From Acidocella sp. (GTDB lineage Bacteria > Pseudomonadota > Alphaproteobacteria > Acetobacterales > Acetobacteraceae): a stretch of DNA of 9,016 nucleotides. This document shows positions 7,306 to 9,016 of this stretch, one piece after another. Within the stretch, counting starts at the first letter, position 1. Each line of letters begins with the position of its first letter. The translations under genes and the position numbers were made by a program. A model generated the notes under the pieces. The model was given only the letters and a program-made list of their open reading frames with translations. It made no database searches and was not told the DNA's origin. The stretch covers positions 1 through 9,016 of the forward strand of contig JAQNCU010000097.1 in assembly GCA_029077775.1 (NCBI GenBank), in the 5' to 3' direction.

Positions 7306-7806
7306 ATGAATACCTGGGGATACGAGCCGCAAGTTTGGCGCCGCGCGCTTGCGGAGGGCAGTAAGGTACTGATGGACAGGGCGTCCCGCAGAGCCAATCA
7401 GACGATCTCTTATTCAGAATTGGCTGGACAGATAAAATCGATTTGCTTCAATGCGGAAGATACTGATTTTCACGATCTGCTCGGCCAAATATCGGAAGTC
7501 GAAAGTCAGGCGGGCCGAGGTATGCTTTCGGTGCTGGTGGTCCACAAAAACGGAGATCAGATGCCGGGCCGGGGCTTTTTTGAGCTTGGAAAAGCGCTGG
7601 GCTACAATGTTAGAGATGAGTTGAAATTCTGGACTGAGGAATTTAGCAAGGTCCTAGACGCGCATGGGTCTAAAGGGGGGGCGCACTTAAATGCTCCGGG
7701 CTTGGAGTACCTTCCCTTCTTTCCGCTTGGCGCGATCGATAAAAATAGGCGCATTACTGAGATTGCAGCGCGCTATCTGCGCGCTATGTCCAAAATCTCG
7801 AAGTAG
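7306..7806 (+). CDS. Hypothetical protein divergent to hsdM
   Basis: A 166-residue soluble protein that I do not recognise as a characterised family. The ATG at 7306 has a strong GGAGG 5 nt upstream, which together with the well-formed protein argues for a real gene. Notable segments are ISYSELAGQIKSI (about 34-46), FHDLLGQISEVESQAGRGMLSVLVVHKNGD (about 55-84) and PGRGFFELGKALGY (about 86-99). They look like a conserved core: a short helical part, then a strand pair ending in a glycine-rich turn. The last 30 residues are helical and basic. I recall proteins of this style as unnamed ORFs in accessory regions, but that is memory, not a search. It is the only plus-strand gene here and sits between tRNA-Arg and the restriction operon. 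It may be part of the accessory island; a role in restriction control is possible but unsupported. It has no obvious helix-turn-helix, signal peptide or membrane segment. Confidence 0.88.
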   Translation: MNTWGYEPQVWRRALAEGSKVLMDRASRRANQTISYSELAGQIKSICFNAEDTDFHDLLGQISEVESQAGRGMLSVLVVHKNGDQMPGRGFFELGKALGYNVRDELKFWTEEFSKVLDAHGSKGGAHLNAPGLEYLPFFPLGAIDKNRRITEIAARYLRAMSKISK

Positions 7807-7833
7807 CCTAACTCTGTAACTTATTGATTTTAT

Positions 7834-7910
7834 TGGCGGACCCGACGCGATTCGAACGCGTGACCTTTGCCTTCGGAGGGCAACGCTCTATCCAGCTGAG
7901 CTACGGGTCC
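7834..7910 (-). tRNA. tRNA-Arg (anticodon CCG)
   Basis: A full 77-nt cloverleaf is present. Acceptor strands GGACCCG and CGGGTCC pair perfectly, followed by discriminator G and an encoded CCA. The D stem is GCTC/GAGC. The anticodon stem TTGCC/GGCAA carries the loop CTCCGAA with anticodon CCG, which reads arginine codon CGG. The T stem ACGCG/CGCGT carries loop TTCGAAT. The 3' end faces the accessory genes, the usual orientation for island insertion at a tRNA. Confidence 0.97.
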
Positions 7911-7920
7911 GTGCGAGTAT

Positions 7921-7949
7921 TGCATAGCCCCAAACCGGGGGGCGGGCAA
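7921..7949 (-). promoter_or_regulatory. Candidate promoter of tRNA-Arg
   Basis: On the minus strand TTGCCC (7949-7944) and TATGCA (7926-7921) are 17 nt apart, which would start transcription a few nt before the mature tRNA 5' end. The -10 matches only its first half. The spacer contains a CCCC/GGGG dyad. No intrinsic terminator with a T-run is visible for secA in the 92-nt gap, so read-through from secA into the tRNA is also possible. Confidence 0.3.
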
Positions 7950-8002
7950 TTGGCGGGTGTTGCGCGCGGGGATGGTGGGGCGGCCGCGCGCCGGTAAAGG
8001 CG

Positions 8003-9016
8003 TTACACCCGGCCGTGACAGTATTTGTATTTTTTACCGGAGCCGCAGGGGCAGGCGGCGTTGCGGGGGGTAGCTGCCCAGGTCTCGGGGCGTGTAAGGT
8101 CGATTTGTTCGGTGCGTGGGGTGCGGGCGAGTTCCGGGTGAACCACGGGTTCGGCCAGAGCGAGGTCGCCGGTCATGCCGCCTGGTTGGGGGTGACTTTC
8201 CACCATTATGGGTGGTGGTGGGGCGGATGGGGCCTCGCCCACGGTGACATGGGCCAGCACGCTGGTCACGCGCTCTTTCAGCTCATCGAGGAGGCTGTTG
8301 AACAAAGCGAAGGCCTCGCGCTTGTATTCATTCAGCGGGTCGCGCTGGCCATAGGCACGCAGGCCTATGCCCTGGCGCAGATAATCAAGAGCCAGAAGAT
8401 GCTCCTTCCAGACCTGATCGAGCGTTTGCAGCAGCACGGATTTTTCGATGTAATTCGCAAGGTCGTTGCCGAAACGCCGGGCTTTGTCCTCAGCCGCGGT
8501 TTCAGCCGCCTGGGTGATGCGCTCGCGTAAAGCCGTCTCGTCGATCCCTTCCTCTTGCGCCCAGTCGACGACCGGCAAATCGAGGTTGAGGAGGCGCTTG
8601 ATGTCGGCGGCAAGCTCGGCACTTTGCCATTGCTCGGCGAAAGCTTTTTCGGGGATGCGCAGCGCGACCAGATTGGCGATGACATCCTCGCGCATTTCCG
8701 CGACGACGGTGGAAACGGAGTCAGAGCGCATGAAGTCCCGGCGCTGGGCGTAGACCTCCTTGCGCTGGTCGTTCATCACGTCATCGTAACGCAGCACGTT
8801 TTTGCGGGTGTCGAAATTGCGGGTTTCAACTTTTTTCTGGGCTTTTTCCAGCGCCTTGTTGATCCAATTATGGGCGATCGCCTCGCCCTCTTTCAGCCCC
8901 AGGCGTTGGAGCATTCCGGCCATGCGGTCGGAACCGAAGATGCGCATGAGATCGTCTTCCAGCGACAGGAAGAACCGGCTGCCCCCAGGGTCGCCCTGGC
9001 GGCCGGAGCGGCCACG
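8003..9016 (-). CDS. secA: Preprotein translocase ATPase SecA, C-terminal 337 residues, 5' end outside window
   Basis: SecA is the cytoplasmic and membrane-associated motor that drives unfolded preproteins through SecYEG. The frame is open to the right edge, so the ATG at 8947-8945 is internal. The first visible residues, RGRSGRQGDPGGSRFFLSLEDDLM, are helicase motif VI and the start of the helical region. Next comes the helical scaffold and wing (HNWINKALEKAQKKVETRNFDTRKNVLRYDDVMNDQR, later WKEHLLALDYLRQGIGLRAYGQRDPLNEYKREAF). A Pro-rich linker (PPPPIMVESHPQPGG) leads to the C-terminal zinc finger CPCGSGKKYKYCHGRV, with its Cys-x-Cys-x8-Cys-His ligands complete. That finger binds SecB and phospholipids in other bacteria. 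The stop is TAA. It is a conserved housekeeping gene and marks the core-genome edge of the window. Confidence 0.99.
   Translation of the reverse strand, partial: RGRSGRQGDPGGSRFFLSLEDDLMRIFGSDRMAGMLQRLGLKEGEAIAHNWINKALEKAQKKVETRNFDTRKNVLRYDDVMNDQRKEVYAQRRDFMRSDSVSTVVAEMREDVIANLVALRIPEKAFAEQWQSAELAADIKRLLNLDLPVVDWAQEEGIDETALRERITQAAETAAEDKARRFGNDLANYIEKSVLLQTLDQVWKEHLLALDYLRQGIGLRAYGQRDPLNEYKREAFALFNSLLDELKERVTSVLAHVTVGEAPSAPPPPIMVESHPQPGGMTGDLALAEPVVHPELARTPRTEQIDLTRPETWAATPRNAACPCGSGKKYKYCHGRV

Noticed and set aside
7156..7332. Longer hsdM starting at ATG 7332 or ATG 7278
   Set aside because: The extra 40-59 residues lack HsdM character, the frame from 7332 overlaps the plus-strand gene and its Shine-Dalgarno, and a promoter-like pair lies inside the extension.
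7927..7943. CCCC/GGGG dyad in the secA-tRNA gap as an intrinsic terminator
   Set aside because: Only a 4-bp stem with no T-run after it on either strand.
8015..8530. 171-codon plus-strand open frame antisense to secA
   Set aside because: Gly-rich product caused by the Pro-rich linker of SecA on the other strand; SecA is unambiguous here.
8945..8947. ATG as a start of a 314-residue secA-like protein
   Set aside because: The same frame continues upstream through SecA helicase motif VI (GRSGRQGDPGGS) to the window edge, so this Met is internal.
1..9016. CRISPR array, insertion sequence or transposase
   Set aside because: No regularly spaced direct repeats, terminal inverted repeats or transposase motifs seen in any frame.

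Overview
The window looks like part of an alphaproteobacterial chromosome. The 3' end of secA, ending in a CPCGSGKKYKYCHG zinc motif, and an adjacent CCA-encoding tRNA-Arg(CCG) form the conserved flank on the right. An accessory defence locus fills the rest. The alphaproteobacterial assignment rests on the style of the SecA tail and on base composition. A family such as Acetobacteraceae is possible but not shown.

Layout from right to left: secA (minus strand, 5' end outside the window) and tRNA-Arg (minus) come first. Next is a single plus-strand gene for a 166-residue protein of unknown function. A divergent intergenic region of about 150 bp follows. Then a minus-strand operon runs off the left edge: hsdM (TTG start), hsdS (GTG start, 4-nt overlap), a TIR-like nucleotide-binding protein (11-nt overlap with hsdS), a 284-residue HEPN-like protein, and hsdR (685 residues visible, continuing past base 1). 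HsdM methylates, HsdS reads the bipartite target and HsdR translocates and cuts, so this is a complete-looking type I restriction-modification system.

The notable part is the insert between hsdS and hsdR. In the E. coli prr locus the same slot holds PrrC, a HEPN-type anticodon nuclease held silent by the restriction complex. Here the slot holds two genes, one with a TIR-like (possible NAD-degrading) domain and one that looks like a HEPN protein (possible RNase). They may be a second line of defence tied to the restriction enzyme.

Between these two genes lies a 22-codon reading frame that the obvious annotation misses. It has its own Shine-Dalgarno and GTG start, and its product matches the conserved N-terminus of HsdR (HTE..FE..IE.GL). 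It reads as the stump of an older hsdR that once followed the TIR gene directly, so the HEPN-like gene and the present hsdR probably arrived in a later exchange. The stump's stop overlaps the HEPN-like start by 4 nt, so it may now act as a translational coupler.
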